NCBI RefSeq assembly: GCF_004153225.1
Contig: NZ_SEMB01000002.1
Span: 62,001-126,000 of the forward strand
From: Sporolactobacillus sp. THM7-7
GTDB lineage: Bacteria > Bacillota > Bacilli > Bacillales > Sporolactobacillaceae
Direction of reading: 5' to 3'
DNA length: 64,000 nt
Of this stretch, positions 17,018 to 25,673 are shown piece after piece. Positions within the stretch are counted from its first letter, which is position 1, and every line of letters starts with the position of its first letter. The position numbers and the translations under genes were made by a program. The notes under the pieces are model-generated. The model made no database searches. It saw only the letters and a program-made list of their open reading frames with translations, and was not told the DNA's origin.

Positions 17018-17046
17018 ACATAAAATCCTTTATTTCAACCATACTA
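17018..17046 (+). promoter_or_regulatory. Possible sigma-G promoter of sspI
   Basis: ACATA (17018-17022) and CATACTA (17040-17046) separated by 17 bp resemble the forespore sigma-G pattern (gnATr, about 18 bp, CATnnTA). It lies 49 nt upstream of a gene known in B. subtilis to be forespore-expressed. Confidence 0.45.
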
Positions 17047-17094
17047 CATCATAAGTCTTAAGTATGGAAAAGAAGAAAGGGGGAGAAATGTTTC

Positions 17095-17313
17095 ATGGAT
17101 CTGGATATTCGCCGGGCCGTCCTGCACAATATATCGGGCAATAATAAAGATCAGCTGAAAGACACGATGGTTGACGCTATTCAGGACGGTCAGGAAAAAA
17201 TGCTGCCCGGGCTTGGCGTCCTGTTAGAAGTGATCTGGAACCAATCCGATGCAGCATTTCGTGATCAGATGATCGAGAAACTGGAACAGGGCGTACAGAC
17301 GCCGGCTCGCTGA
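17095..17313 (+). CDS. sspI: Small acid-soluble spore protein I
   Basis: Minor small acid-soluble protein of the dormant spore core. The 72 aa match the SspI family across their length: MDLDIRRAVLHNISGN at the N-terminus and the conserved EKMLPGLGVLLEVIWN core. The RBS is a strong GGGGGAG. It is a single gene on the plus strand between the rRNA methyltransferase (divergent) and rplT (convergent), the same location as in B. subtilis. Its presence shows the organism is a spore former. Confidence 0.95.
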   Translation: MDLDIRRAVLHNISGNNKDQLKDTMVDAIQDGQEKMLPGLGVLLEVIWNQSDAAFRDQMIEKLEQGVQTPAR

Positions 17314-17368
17314 AAGAAAGTGCCGAAAGACGTTATTTTTATGCATTAAGAACGTATCCATACGAATA

Positions 17369-17408
17369 AAATCTCCTCCTGACACAAGTTCCAAGGGGAG
17401 ATTTTTTA
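17369..17408. terminator. Terminator between sspI and rplT
   Basis: AATCTCC and GGGGAGATT form a stem with a long loop, followed by TTTTTT on the plus strand (for sspI). The minus-strand side (ATTTTATT) could serve rplT. Confidence 0.7.
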
Positions 17409-17417
17409 TTATCCGAT

Positions 17418-17774
17418 TTACTTTGCCGCTTCTTTGGCCTTTTCCGCCAGAACTGCGAATGCTTTCTCATCGTGAACGGCTAAATCGGCCAGCATCTTTC
17501 TGTTAACTTCGATTCCTGCCGACTTCAACCCATAAATCATTCGGCTGTAAGACAGGCCGTTGATCCTGGCCGCCGCGTTGATCCGAGCAATCCAAAGCTT
17601 GCGGAAATTACGTTTATTCTGCCGGCGATCGCGATAAGCATAGGTCAGCGACTTGAAGACTTGCTGCTGCGCCACTTTAAACAATTTATGCTTGGCGCCG
17701 AAATAACCCTTCGCAAGCTTCAGGACTTTTTTGCGTCTGCGCCGGGTCACATATCCACCTTTAACTCTTGCCAT
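17418..17774 (-). CDS. rplT: 50S ribosomal protein L20
   Basis: Binds 23S rRNA early in 50S assembly. The 118 aa are fully typical: a basic N-terminal extension ([16 protein letters not shown]) followed by the globular domain ([18 protein letters not shown]). Last gene of infC-rpmI-rplT, 53 bp after rpmI. In Bacillus, L20 also represses this operon by binding its leader; the leader at 18627-18756 fits that scheme. Confidence 0.98.
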   Translation of the reverse strand: MARVKGGYVTRRRRKKVLKLAKGYFGAKHKLFKVAQQQVFKSLTYAYRDRRQNKRNFRKLWIARINAAARINGLSYSRMIYGLKSAGIEVNRKMLADLAVHDEKAFAVLAEKAKEAAK

Positions 17775-17827
17775 GTTAAAAACCTCCTAAAAAAATAAAC
17801 GGATATTCTCTCTTGTTCTTTTTCTGT

Positions 17828-18022
17828 TTAGTTATTCAGCATCTTTTTAATTTTTATTGCCAGCGAAGAGGGGACAATGGCGCTTTTGCGGAGTTTGCGC
17901 TTCTGCTTCTGCGATTTATGGCTGAACATGTGGCTCGTATAAGCGTGCTGCCTTTTCAATTTTCCGCTGCCTGTCTTCTTGAAACGCTTAGCGGCACCTT
18001 TGTGTGTTTTCATTTTTGGCAT
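17828..18022 (-). CDS. rpmI: 50S ribosomal protein L35
   Basis: Small basic ribosomal protein of 64 aa with the family N-terminus [15 protein letters not shown] and many lysines and arginines. Middle gene of the operon, 29 bp after infC and 53 bp before rplT. Length and sequence are fully standard. Confidence 0.98.
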   Translation of the reverse strand: MPKMKTHKGAAKRFKKTGSGKLKRQHAYTSHMFSHKSQKQKRKLRKSAIVPSSLAIKIKKMLNN

Positions 18023-18051
18023 AAAAAATCCTCCTAACCATTTACTGCTCT

Positions 18052-18567
18052 TTACTTTTCCGTTTTGGGGGCAAGCACAAGAAACATGCTTCTGCCCTCC
18101 ATTTTCGGTCTCGCTTCAATGACACTGATATCTGCACAGCTTTCCGCGAGTTTCTCGAGTACCTGCCTTCCAAGGTTGGAGTGGGTAATGGCGCGCCCAC
18201 GGAAACGCACGGAAGCCTTAACTTTGTCGCCTTTTTGAAGAAATTTCTTCGCATTGCGCATTTTTGTGTTGAAATCATGTTCTTCAATGCTTGGACTGAG
18301 GCGAATTTCTTTGATGTTAATGACCTTCTGCTTCTTACGTGCTTCTCGTTCTTTCTTTTGCTGCTCATACCTGTATTTGCCGTAATCCATAATGCGGCAT
18401 ACAGGCGGTTTTGCCCCCGGAGCGACCATAACCAGATCCAGATTCACACGACTGGCGATGGTCAGCGCCTCGTTTTTCGATTTAATGCCGATCTGTTCCC
18501 CATTTTGTCCGATCAAACGGACCTTGCTTGCGCGGATCCCCTCATTGATCATTAATTCTTTGCTAAT
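18052..18567 (-). CDS. infC: Translation initiation factor IF-3 (AUU start)
   Basis: Prevents 30S-50S association and checks start codon pairing. The 171 aa have an N-domain ([21 protein letters not shown]), a lysine-rich linker near 75-90, and a C-domain with [14 protein letters not shown]. The first ATG (18552) has no RBS, whereas ATT at 18565-18567 lies in frame five codons upstream, 9 nt after a perfect GGAGGTG (18575-18581), giving an [10 protein letters not shown] start. Use of AUU is a hallmark of infC, allowing IF-3 to limit its own synthesis. First gene of the operon with rpmI and rplT. Confidence 0.96.
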   Translation of the reverse strand: MSKELMINEGIRASKVRLIGQNGEQIGIKSKNEALTIASRVNLDLVMVAPGAKPPVCRIMDYGKYRYEQQKKEREARKKQKVINIKEIRLSPSIEEHDFNTKMRNAKKFLQKGDKVKASVRFRGRAITHSNLGRQVLEKLAESCADISVIEARPKMEGRSMFLVLAPKTEK

Positions 18568-18624
18568 ATTGAGTCACCTCCAGAATATTTTAAGCCATAC
18601 TATTGGCCAGATGAACAACAGGCA

Positions 18625-18756
18625 AATAAAAAAAGCGGGCGCAAAAACGCCCACACGAAATTTAAGTACCAGATCCGAACCTGACAACAGCCTGATTGCG
18701 TCGTTCAGGTGAGAAGCCGGGCGCTCCTACTTGCACACATCATTCACTTTAAATTA
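18625..18756 (-). promoter_or_regulatory. infC leader (L20-type) with terminator
   Basis: About 190 nt of untranslated leader precede infC. It contains paired segments (for example CACCTGAACG with CGTTCAGGTG-like partners near 18695-18715) and ends in GGGCG-TTTTT-GCGCCC followed by T7 (18625-18654). Position and terminator agree with the L20-controlled attenuator described for the Bacillus infC operon; the L20-binding structure itself was not verified. Confidence 0.7.
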
Positions 18757-18785
18757 AATATAGCACGGCGATTTAGGTTTTGCAA
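18757..18785 (-). promoter_or_regulatory. infC-rpmI-rplT promoter
   Basis: Minus strand TTGCAA (18780-18785) and TATATT (18757-18762), 17-bp spacing. It leads directly into the L20-type leader. Confidence 0.75.
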
Positions 18786-18868
18786 GGGTTTCTGGTAAAA
18801 TCTATGTGTCTGTTTTTTCCGAATGACAACTTTCGACAGCCGTAACTTGTATCCTGTTGCCAAAAAGA

Positions 18869-19429
18869 TTACTCCATTTCATCAATATAATCGTCTTCAT
18901 CTTCCTCATCGTGCTTCTTGTTATCATCGTCTTCCTCGAATGCATCATCGTGCTTTCTGTTATCATCGTCTTCCTCGAATGTATCATCATCATGATCGTT
19001 TTCCACGTATACTTTTCCGCTGTCCGCATCGACAACGACGTCTTTTTCCTTCTTTTCTTTCGTAACTATTTCCATGTCATAATAGATCCTTCCGTCGTCT
19101 TCATCCTTATCGAATTCCGTTACGGTGCCGGGAACCTTTTTCAGGGCGAGAGCCGCTGCTTCATCTGCCGAAATCCGAACCCTGTTATTTTCAGAGTTTC
19201 CCACTGCCGGACCATTGTTTGCCGTACTGGAGTCGTCTCTGTTCTTCTCTGATTCACCGGCCTGAACCACCGCCTCTTTGGTGGTAGCAACATACGCTTC
19301 TTGCGTCGACCCGCTTTTGGGGGATTCAGCCGCCTCCGACGCTGAGTCGTCCGGCTCGCTCGCCATGACTCCAATGGTGGCACCCATCAATATCAGCACG
19401 AAGACAATACCTGTAATCATTCGTTTCAT
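18869..19429 (-). CDS. Exported PepSY-domain protein with acidic repeat tail
   Basis: The 186 aa comprise a signal peptide or N-terminal anchor (about 1-23), a low-complexity linker (about 25-80), one PepSY domain (about 84-145; RISADEAAALALKKVPG and VVVDADSGKVYVEN), and a very acidic tail (about 146-186) with two copies of a 13-residue unit (D-[TA]-FEEDDDN-[RK]-KHD). It resembles the PepSY proteins YkoI/YkoJ next to the B. subtilis YkoGH two-component system. A cation-binding or sensing role is inference. Last gene of the set, 189 bp after the other PepSY gene. Confidence 0.8.
   Translation of the reverse strand: MKRMITGIVFVLILMGATIGVMASEPDDSASEAAESPKSGSTQEAYVATTKEAVVQAGESEKNRDDSSTANNGPAVGNSENNRVRISADEAAALALKKVPGTVTEFDKDEDDGRIYYDMEIVTKEKKEKDVVVDADSGKVYVENDHDDDTFEEDDDNRKHDDAFEEDDDNKKHDEEDEDDYIDEME
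18907..18984. repeat. 39-bp tandem duplication inside the PepSY gene
   Basis: Two adjacent 39-bp units (18907-18945 and 18946-18984) differ at only a few positions. They encode the duplicated 13-residue acidic motif of the preceding entry. Confidence 0.85.
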
Positions 19430-19618
19430 GATTGATTCCTCCTCGTTTTCTGGTACAGTTTTATCTTAAGACGGGGAGATTAATGGAAAGCTAGCATAAG
19501 ATTAGAATTTCATGAGAAGAGGATACAGTCCAATCTCAAATTTCACAAACCGCTCGCTAGTCCGAAAAAATGAATGGGTCAACGAACGACATGGTTTCGG
19601 AAATCTCTGATATAAGCG

Positions 19619-20353
19619 TTACTCCTCTTCGTGTTCATCCGGTTCATCTTCATCTTCTTCATCTTCCGATTCCCAACTGACGTATGTTTTTCCGCTGTAT
19701 GCATTGACATAGACATAAGCGGTATCCGAGCCGGCTTTAATCGTGACCTGGTATTCATATTGGTCTTCATTTTCATCCAGTTCAATGTCAGTGACGTCTC
19801 CCTTTATCTGATCTAGGGCAATTTTCTTAGCCTTCTCTTCGGCAATGATTGTATTCGGCCCGCTGTCGCCTCTGGCCGCTGTCCGTTTATTTTCAATGAT
19901 GGTTCCGTTCCTGCCGTCGATCTTAAGCGAGACCAATCCTTTATTTGTCTCAGCCTGAACCGTATAAAAGATCGTGCCTTTTTCTGTTATCCTGCTGATT
20001 TGTTTTACTGTTCCGCCGGTTTCTTCAGCAGCAATCTCTTCCGCCTGCTTTACGGTAAGCATGGAAGGACGGGATGCGGCTTTTACTTTTGATAAGTGCA
20101 TCACATCTCCTGTTTCCGCATCGACGATAATCCGATACGACCCTTGCTGATTCGCCAGGCCGATGGTATAAACGTCCCTCTCCCCCTTTTGTCCGGGATC
20201 GAAGGATACCACTTTTCCGCCGTATTGAGCAGATATCTGTTTTTCCATTTCACTTTTAGAAATTCGCTCATCATGCCAGACGGCAATCGCAAGACCCGAA
20301 AGCATAATAAGAGCGACTGCCAGACCGGCAGTCCATCCGATTTTCTTTTTCAT
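19619..20353 (-). CDS. Membrane-anchored protein with tandem PepSY domains
   Basis: The 244 aa have an N-terminal transmembrane anchor (about 8-25), then three PepSY-like modules (about 30-90, 95-160, 165-230), each ending in a variant of the YxIxVDAxTGxV motif (YRIIVDAETGDV, VSLKIDGRNGTI, AYVYVNAYSGKT), and an acidic tail. It starts with an ATGA overlap with the histidine kinase stop codon, so translation is coupled. Such modules face outside and may modulate the kinase or bind ligands; this is inference from the YkoHIJ-type arrangement. Confidence 0.82.
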   Translation of the reverse strand: MKKKIGWTAGLAVALIMLSGLAIAVWHDERISKSEMEKQISAQYGGKVVSFDPGQKGERDVYTIGLANQQGSYRIIVDAETGDVMHLSKVKAASRPSMLTVKQAEEIAAEETGGTVKQISRITEKGTIFYTVQAETNKGLVSLKIDGRNGTIIENKRTAARGDSGPNTIIAEEKAKKIALDQIKGDVTDIELDENEDQYEYQVTIKAGSDTAYVYVNAYSGKTYVSWESEDEEDEDEPDEHEEE

Positions 20354-21717
20354 TCGCGTACCACCGCCTGGATAATCGGGAGGAACACGGTAACGGTCGT
20401 TCCTGATCCTTCCCGGCTTTGCAGCCCGATCTCTCCTTTATGAACGGCAACAATTCTCCTAGCGATCGCAAGACCCAGTCCCGATCCGCCGGTTTCCCGG
20501 CTGCGGACTTTATCCACTCGGAAGAATCGGTCAAAGACCTTCTCCACATCTTTTTCCGGGATACCGATTCCGCGATCTTCAACCTCGATAAAGGCCCGTC
20601 CATCTCGCACGCCGTTTCGGACCGTCACGGCTTTCTCACTGTACTTTATGGCATTATCAAGTAAAATAACGAGCAGCTGTCTAATCTTCTGCGGATCGAT
20701 TTCATTGAAAAGCCGAGGACACTCGGCGATGACTTCTATGTTTCTCCCATATACCTTTTCAAATTGTCCGGCCGTCTCTCTGCATAGAAAAACCATATCC
20801 GTTTCTTTTAAATTCAGTCCCCATTCCTCCTCGCTTCTTGCCAAAAGGAGCATTTGCCTTGTCAGCGCTTTCATCCGGACGGCTTCAGAATGAATGGCTT
20901 CGATCGATTCATCAAGAACGTCCTCTTTTTCCTTTCCCCACCGTTTCAGCATTTCGGCATAACTTTCGATCACGGTCAGCGGCGTCTTCAACTCATGTGA
21001 CGCATCGGAGACGAACTGCTGCTGTTTTTCAAAATTTTGCTGGAGAATGTCCATCATCCGGTTAAAAGTTCCGGCCATTTTGTGCAGCTCATCTTTCGAA
21101 TGGTTTTCGAGCGCGATCTTCTGAATCTTATGGCTCTTCTGAATCTCCTCCATTGTATTCATCATTGTACGGATCGGATCCAGAATCAGTCTGCTCAGCA
21201 TTTTGGAAGCAAAAAAAGTCGGCAACAAGGTGAGCAGAGTGGCAGCAGCAAGTATGATCTTCAGCAGATTCAGATTTTGGTAGACTGGGCGGATATCATG
21301 AATCACTTCAAAATTGACAATCGATCCGTCCCTCCAAATCATCGGAACGGTAACCGCGGCGAAAAGCATGCCGTTCAGATCGACAAGGCGCGTGTCCTGT
21401 CGCTGTCGGAATGATGTTTTGATGTCGCGGTAGGAAACGTGTGCGGCGACCGTTAATTTTTCGTTTTCCTTCTCTCCGATGATCCGAATCATGCCGTCTT
21501 CAGGCAGATAGGCTCTGAGCAGGTTTTCCGGCTCTACCTGCCCGGCGCTTTCCGAGTGCAGAGCGGACATCATATTTTTCGCCTGACGCTCCAACCGGTT
21601 CATTTCGCTGTTCATCGTCATCTTGTAAAAAAGAAAATAGACGGCGCAATTGGTTAGCAGCAGCATAACGAGCAGCAAGGCGGTTGATAATAACTGGATA
21701 CGGGTTCTTAGTCTCAT
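20350..21717 (-). CDS. Sensor histidine kinase (YkoH-like)
   Basis: The 455 aa have two transmembrane segments (about 8-31 and 152-170) flanking an extracellular domain of about 120 residues, a HAMP region (about 170-225), a dimerisation domain with SDASHELKTPL (His241), and a C-terminal ATPase with an N box (LLVILLDNAIKYS), G1 (DRGIGIP), F box (DRFFRVD) and G2 (GGSGLGLAIA). It lies 69 bp downstream of its regulator gene and overlaps the PepSY gene by 4 bp. The two extracytoplasmic PepSY proteins encoded next to it suggest an envelope or cation signal. Confidence 0.9.
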   Translation of the reverse strand: MRLRTRIQLLSTALLLVMLLLTNCAVYFLFYKMTMNSEMNRLERQAKNMMSALHSESAGQVEPENLLRAYLPEDGMIRIIGEKENEKLTVAAHVSYRDIKTSFRQRQDTRLVDLNGMLFAAVTVPMIWRDGSIVNFEVIHDIRPVYQNLNLLKIILAAATLLTLLPTFFASKMLSRLILDPIRTMMNTMEEIQKSHKIQKIALENHSKDELHKMAGTFNRMMDILQQNFEKQQQFVSDASHELKTPLTVIESYAEMLKRWGKEKEDVLDESIEAIHSEAVRMKALTRQMLLLARSEEEWGLNLKETDMVFLCRETAGQFEKVYGRNIEVIAECPRLFNEIDPQKIRQLLVILLDNAIKYSEKAVTVRNGVRDGRAFIEVEDRGIGIPEKDVEKVFDRFFRVDKVRSRETGGSGLGLAIARRIVAVHKGEIGLQSREGSGTTVTVFLPIIQAVVRE

Positions 21718-21786
21718 TCCGTTACTCCTTTAGTACTAGCGCGGATGAAAAAATATAAAACCGGAAGATGCTACTGAAAGTATCCG

Positions 21787-22476
21787 CTACTCTTTCAGCA
21801 CATACCCGACGCCTCGCACCGTGTGAATCAGCGGCCGATCAAACGGATCATCGATTTTCTTCCGCAAATAACGGATGTACACATCGACAACATTCGTGTC
21901 GCCATAATATTCAAAGCCCCAAACATGAGAGAGAATCTGCTCCCGGTGCAGCACTTGTTTCTGATGACGCATCAGACACAGCAGTAAATCAAACTCTCGG
22001 GGCGTCAGATCAATAGCCAGAGCGTCACGGCTGACCTCCCGCGATGCTTCATCCAGCAATAAATCGCCGACCCGCAGGCTCTCGGAAGCGCCGCTTTTTC
22101 TTTTCTCCGGCCTTCTCACTCTGAGACAGGCCCGGATTCTGGCCAGAAGTTCCTCGATTTCAAAAGGTTTGGTTATATAATCGTTTGCGCCCTGGTCAAG
22201 ACCGTTCACTTTATCGACAACTGAATCCCGGGCGGTCAGAAGAATGATCGGCGTCAAATCATCTGCCGCGCGAATCCGCCTCAGTACTTCCATACCGTTT
22301 AACTGAGGGATCATCACGTCCAGCAGAACTAAATCCCAATTACTGTCTTCAAACGTTTCAAGGGCTTCCTTACCTGTTCTCACCTTTTCTACAGAGTACC
22401 CTTCATACTCGAGCTCCAGCTGAATCACCCGGGCGATTTTTTCCTCGTCTTCAACAATCAATATTTTCTCTTCCAC
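21787..22476 (-). CDS. OmpR-family response regulator (YkoG-like)
   Basis: The 229 aa have a receiver domain with acidic pocket Glu9/Asp10, phospho-acceptor Asp53 (LVLLDVMIPQ) and the KPF lysine, and a winged-helix DNA-binding domain (about 130-229; DLTPREFDLLLCLM, YIRYLRKKID). I chose GTG 22476 (VEEKILIVEDE) because GGGAG lies 6 nt upstream and the fold starts there; the longer frame to 22692 adds 72 residues unlike any receiver. First gene of the regulator-kinase-PepSY-PepSY operon. Confidence 0.92.
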   Translation of the reverse strand: MEEKILIVEDEEKIARVIQLELEYEGYSVEKVRTGKEALETFEDSNWDLVLLDVMIPQLNGMEVLRRIRAADDLTPIILLTARDSVVDKVNGLDQGANDYITKPFEIEELLARIRACLRVRRPEKRKSGASESLRVGDLLLDEASREVSRDALAIDLTPREFDLLLCLMRHQKQVLHREQILSHVWGFEYYGDTNVVDVYIRYLRKKIDDPFDRPLIHTVRGVGYVLKE

Positions 22477-22912
22477 CGGTTTCTCCCTTCCCCAAACCGA
22501 AATATAACATGCCTTCTGACGTTGCGAACCGTCCTTATATAATTTAAAAGTGTTCTTGATATCCCGTACTTTTTCTTTACGTATCAAAAGGTTATCCGGT
22601 TCCGATAAGCTAAGCGTTTCGAAAGCCGCATGAGAGTATAAATAAAGAAGGGCCCGTGCTTTCATCATAATAAATAACACATAGAAGTTCATGAGAGAAA
22701 GATGAGAAATGGATGAGAAAAATGGAGTGCCAATTTCCGCGTAGGTGGTTCGATGGTCTTATAAACGTCCCTAAATAATGAAACACTCCTCTCCAGTTTT
22801 TCGGAGGAGTGTTTCAAAACAGCTATCCGTTCATGATCAGTAAATACTGAATACATCTTGCTCTTTATCGGTCAAACGGCCGGGAAAACTAAGATCGGCC
22901 GCTTCCTGACTG
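22477..22912. other. Intergenic region upstream of the response regulator
   Basis: 436 bp without a supported gene. It should hold the operon promoter and, at 22781-22815, a hairpin below the DJ-1 gene. No clear promoter was found by eye. Confidence 0.5.
22781..22815 (-). terminator. Terminator downstream of the DJ-1 gene
   Basis: AAACACTCCT (22781-22790) pairs with AGGAGTGTTT (22805-22814). The T-run on the minus strand is weak (ATTATTT), so efficiency is uncertain. Confidence 0.6.
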
Positions 22913-23488
22913 TCACCCGATCGTTTCTTTTTCGGTCATTAACGCGTCAAAGAGCATATCGCGACTGACCTGTTTGGCTTCTTCTTTAAGCCCGAGCTGG
23001 CGAAGCATTTCCAGTCCGATCGGAAGCGTGGTTCCCGCCGCTCTTGAAGTGATGATGTTTCCGGAAACAACGACCAGATCTTCACTATAGTCGGCGTCTT
23101 TGATGTGACTGCGAAAACCGGGGTTGCTCGTTACCGTCTCGCCTTTTAAAATACCGGCGCGTTCAAGAGCGATCGGTGCGGCACAAATGGCGGCAATCTT
23201 TTTATTCTGCTCTTTGTAGCAGCGGATCAGCTTCTGAACGCGCGGATCATCCCTCAGGGTCATCGCCCCTTTTGTCCCGCCAGGCAGATAAATACCGTCA
23301 AAATCGGTCAGCTCTCCGCTATCAATTGTGGTATCCGCCTTGACGACAATATGCCGCGACCCCTCGACGAGCAGGTCTCCGAGCGCACAAAGCACTACTT
23401 CGACACCGCCTCTGCGCAGCACATCGATCGCCGTCACCGCCTCTGTTTCCTCAAAACCGTCTGCCAGCAGGACAAGTATTCTTTTCAT
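22913..23488 (-). CDS. DJ-1/PfpI family protein
   Basis: The 191 aa have the DJ-1 fold: Glu16 in DGFEETEA, the nucleophile-elbow cysteine Cys102 in AAICAAP, and a GG turn at 70-71 (LPGGTKGA). Closest in pattern to the DJ-1/YajL/ThiJ clade, linked in other organisms to protection against oxidative or carbonyl damage; the exact substrate here is unknown. It stands alone, between ytxC and the two-component operon, where thrS would be expected below ytxC in B. subtilis. Confidence 0.88.
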   Translation of the reverse strand: MKRILVLLADGFEETEAVTAIDVLRRGGVEVVLCALGDLLVEGSRHIVVKADTTIDSGELTDFDGIYLPGGTKGAMTLRDDPRVQKLIRCYKEQNKKIAAICAAPIALERAGILKGETVTSNPGFRSHIKDADYSEDLVVVSGNIITSRAAGTTLPIGLEMLRQLGLKEEAKQVSRDMLFDALMTEKETIG

Positions 23489-23747
23489 CTGGCGTCCACC
23501 TCCCGAAATATTCTGTTAACGTTATCGTAGCACAAGTCTGCAGGTTCTTCCAAACATGTTTCTCATTTATATTTTTTTGACAAAATTGAGGTAAAAAGAA
23601 CAGGATACGTTAGAATCAATCTTTTTTTTATAAGAGGAAAGCGCCCGAAAACTCGTTTTTCTTCCTTTGTTTCATTTTTATCCCCATATAATAGGCTGGC
23701 GTTACGACAGAACCATCCCTTCTTCTCTCCGTTTTCCACGAACCGGG

Positions 23748-24575
23748 CTACCGCGAATTGCCGGCCCGGCCGCCTGTTCCGAATTCACCTGGAAGGAAGC
23801 ACACCCGGTCTTCGAATACGCGGTGCAGCGTCTTCATCATACCGTGTTCCGGGCGGTCGGTATACACAATAACCTGTTTCGGCGCGAGGGCGATCAGCGT
23901 CAGAATCATCGACGGCTCCGCTTCAATCCCCCACTGTTTCAGCAGCGGGTAAAACGACCGGACCGATTGCATATTCTTAATCGGCCGATGGCGGTCGTCA
24001 TACAATTTGAAAGGGACCCCGTCAATCACTTCGATCCTGTCGCACAATGGTTTGTAGGCACGGATAATCCGCCTTAGCTTGTCGATAAATACCTGGTACT
24101 CCTGTTCCAGCTTATATTCATCGATAGCGATCTCGACAAATCGACGAAGCGCTTTTCGGTACGCCGTCAGCCGAAACCGTAGGATCGACTGGAAGGAAAG
24201 TACGCTGCACTCCGACAGAATGCCTTCCAGTGCCTCCAACATGAACTGTTTGCGGTCCGGCAGTTCGTCCGTCTCGGGCAGATCGTTCTTCTCACCGGCA
24301 AAAATGGCAGCGACGATGTTCAAAATCGCGATTTTCTCCTCCGCCTCCGTAAAAAGATAGTGTTTTTCTATGATTTCCGTCAGCCATCTTTTCTCGTAGT
24401 TGTCCATAATGAAGCGGGAAAAAAATCGGGCAAACAGTTTGCAGTCCGCTTCCGTTTCAGTTCGTACATGAAGCCGGTTCTGAATCGGAAGCACATGATT
24501 CGCTTCTCTGAATGAAGCGGGAAGACTTCGATAAAAATCAGTTGCTTCCTGCTTCGACTCAAACGTTATATCCAA
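23748..24575 (-). CDS. ytxC: Sporulation protein YtxC
   Basis: The 275 aa match the YtxC family in length, in gene position directly after dnaI, and in the central FRLTAYRKALRRFVEIAIDEYKLEQEYQ-type helix. Its biochemical function is unknown; in B. subtilis it is regarded as a sporulation-associated gene of the dnaB-dnaI cluster. The start is TTG 24575, with GGGAGG upstream. The C-terminal tail after GVPFKLYDD contains a predicted alpha/beta segment (VIVYTDRPEHGMM). No terminator was seen downstream. Confidence 0.85.
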   Translation of the reverse strand: MDITFESKQEATDFYRSLPASFREANHVLPIQNRLHVRTETEADCKLFARFFSRFIMDNYEKRWLTEIIEKHYLFTEAEEKIAILNIVAAIFAGEKNDLPETDELPDRKQFMLEALEGILSECSVLSFQSILRFRLTAYRKALRRFVEIAIDEYKLEQEYQVFIDKLRRIIRAYKPLCDRIEVIDGVPFKLYDDRHRPIKNMQSVRSFYPLLKQWGIEAEPSMILTLIALAPKQVIVYTDRPEHGMMKTLHRVFEDRVCFLPGEFGTGGRAGNSR

Positions 24576-24699
24576 TGGTCAATCCTCCCCGTCCCATCTT
24601 ATATAACAACTATATGGGGGGAAGTCGGCGTTCATGCGCCGAACCCTTTTTTATCGTAAAAAAACTTCCTTTCTCCGATTGAAACAAAAAAGACCGATC

Positions 24700-25632
24700 T
24701 CATCTGCGATTCGGTCCCTGCATCTTTATAAGCGTTGTAAAATGACGGATGCGTTCCATCAGACGCCCGGCTTTCACACCTTCAACACCGCTTTTCTGCG
24801 AGTAGGAAAAATGATCCTGCAATTCATCGTAATCGAAATTTGACGTGTACAGTGTGGGCAGGTGCTCCATCATTCGGTATTGAAGTACACTGCCGAGTAC
24901 TTCGTCGCGGATCCACGGAGTCATCGTTTCGGCGCCGATGTCATCGAGAATCAGTACAGGCGTTTTTTTTAGCACTTCGAGTTTTCGATCAACCGAATGG
25001 TCCTGAATTGCCCCTTTGATTTCCCGGAAAAAGTCCGGCGTATAGACAATCAGGGAGGCGATATGCCGGCGTTCGGCGAGGCGGTGCATGATCGCTCCCA
25101 TCAGATACGTTTTTCCCACACCGAAACTGCCGCATAAGTACAGCCCTCTCGTCGTCTCCGGATTTTTAAGATAATCCCTGACGAAGTCGACGGCCGCTTT
25201 GATCGCCTTCTGGCGTCCGGGATCCAGTTTATCTATCGTTTCAAAAGTCGCCTGCAAAATATCTTTCGGTACATAATAGCTGCGGATCAGTTCCGATTGT
25301 CTTCGCCGCGCTTCATTTTCCCGCAAAAGCGGACAGGGGGAAAACGTCAGCGCGGGAACCCCTTTATCCTCGAACAGATGCGGCTGATAGCCTGCCATCA
25401 TATTCGGACAGTTTTCAAATCCCGGACAGCGATCGCAATGGTCCCATTCTTCGACAAACTGGTAAAGGTTGGTCAGGCTTCTCATCCACTGTTCTTTGCC
25501 GATCGCTGCGTTTCGCTCTGCAAAAGCGCGAATTCTCGGGTTTTGCATCAGCCGTTCCAGAATCTTCTCACTGTCCTGCTGGAATGGCCGTCCAGCGGCA
25601 ATCTTTTGGATTAAGGCATTGAGCGGCTCCAT
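24700..25632 (-). CDS. dnaI: Primosomal protein DnaI (helicase loader)
   Basis: AAA+ loader of the replicative helicase DnaC at oriC and restart sites. The 310 aa have an N-terminal helicase-interaction domain with a cysteine cluster (CDRCPGFENC near 80-90, plus FSPC), then an ATPase with Walker A CGSFGVGKT (about 168-176), Walker B VLILDDIGAE and an arginine-finger region near RLMERI. It lies 41 bp after dnaB, forming the standard dnaB-dnaI pair. Confidence 0.95.
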   Translation of the reverse strand: MEPLNALIQKIAAGRPFQQDSEKILERLMQNPRIRAFAERNAAIGKEQWMRSLTNLYQFVEEWDHCDRCPGFENCPNMMAGYQPHLFEDKGVPALTFSPCPLLRENEARRRQSELIRSYYVPKDILQATFETIDKLDPGRQKAIKAAVDFVRDYLKNPETTRGLYLCGSFGVGKTYLMGAIMHRLAERRHIASLIVYTPDFFREIKGAIQDHSVDRKLEVLKKTPVLILDDIGAETMTPWIRDEVLGSVLQYRMMEHLPTLYTSNFDYDELQDHFSYSQKSGVEGVKAGRLMERIRHFTTLIKMQGPNRR

Positions 25633-25673
25633 CTTTCGTCCTCCCCCCTTTTTAAACCGACTCTCTATTGATT

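Noticed and set aside
22477-22692. N-terminal extension of the response regulator
   Set aside because: The 72 extra residues are unlike any receiver and a good RBS precedes the GTG at 22476.
24618-24652. TCGGCG/CGCCGA hairpin followed by TTTTTT on the plus strand
   Set aside because: No plus-strand gene ends here; both neighbours (ytxC, dnaI) run on the minus strand, so it was not called a terminator.
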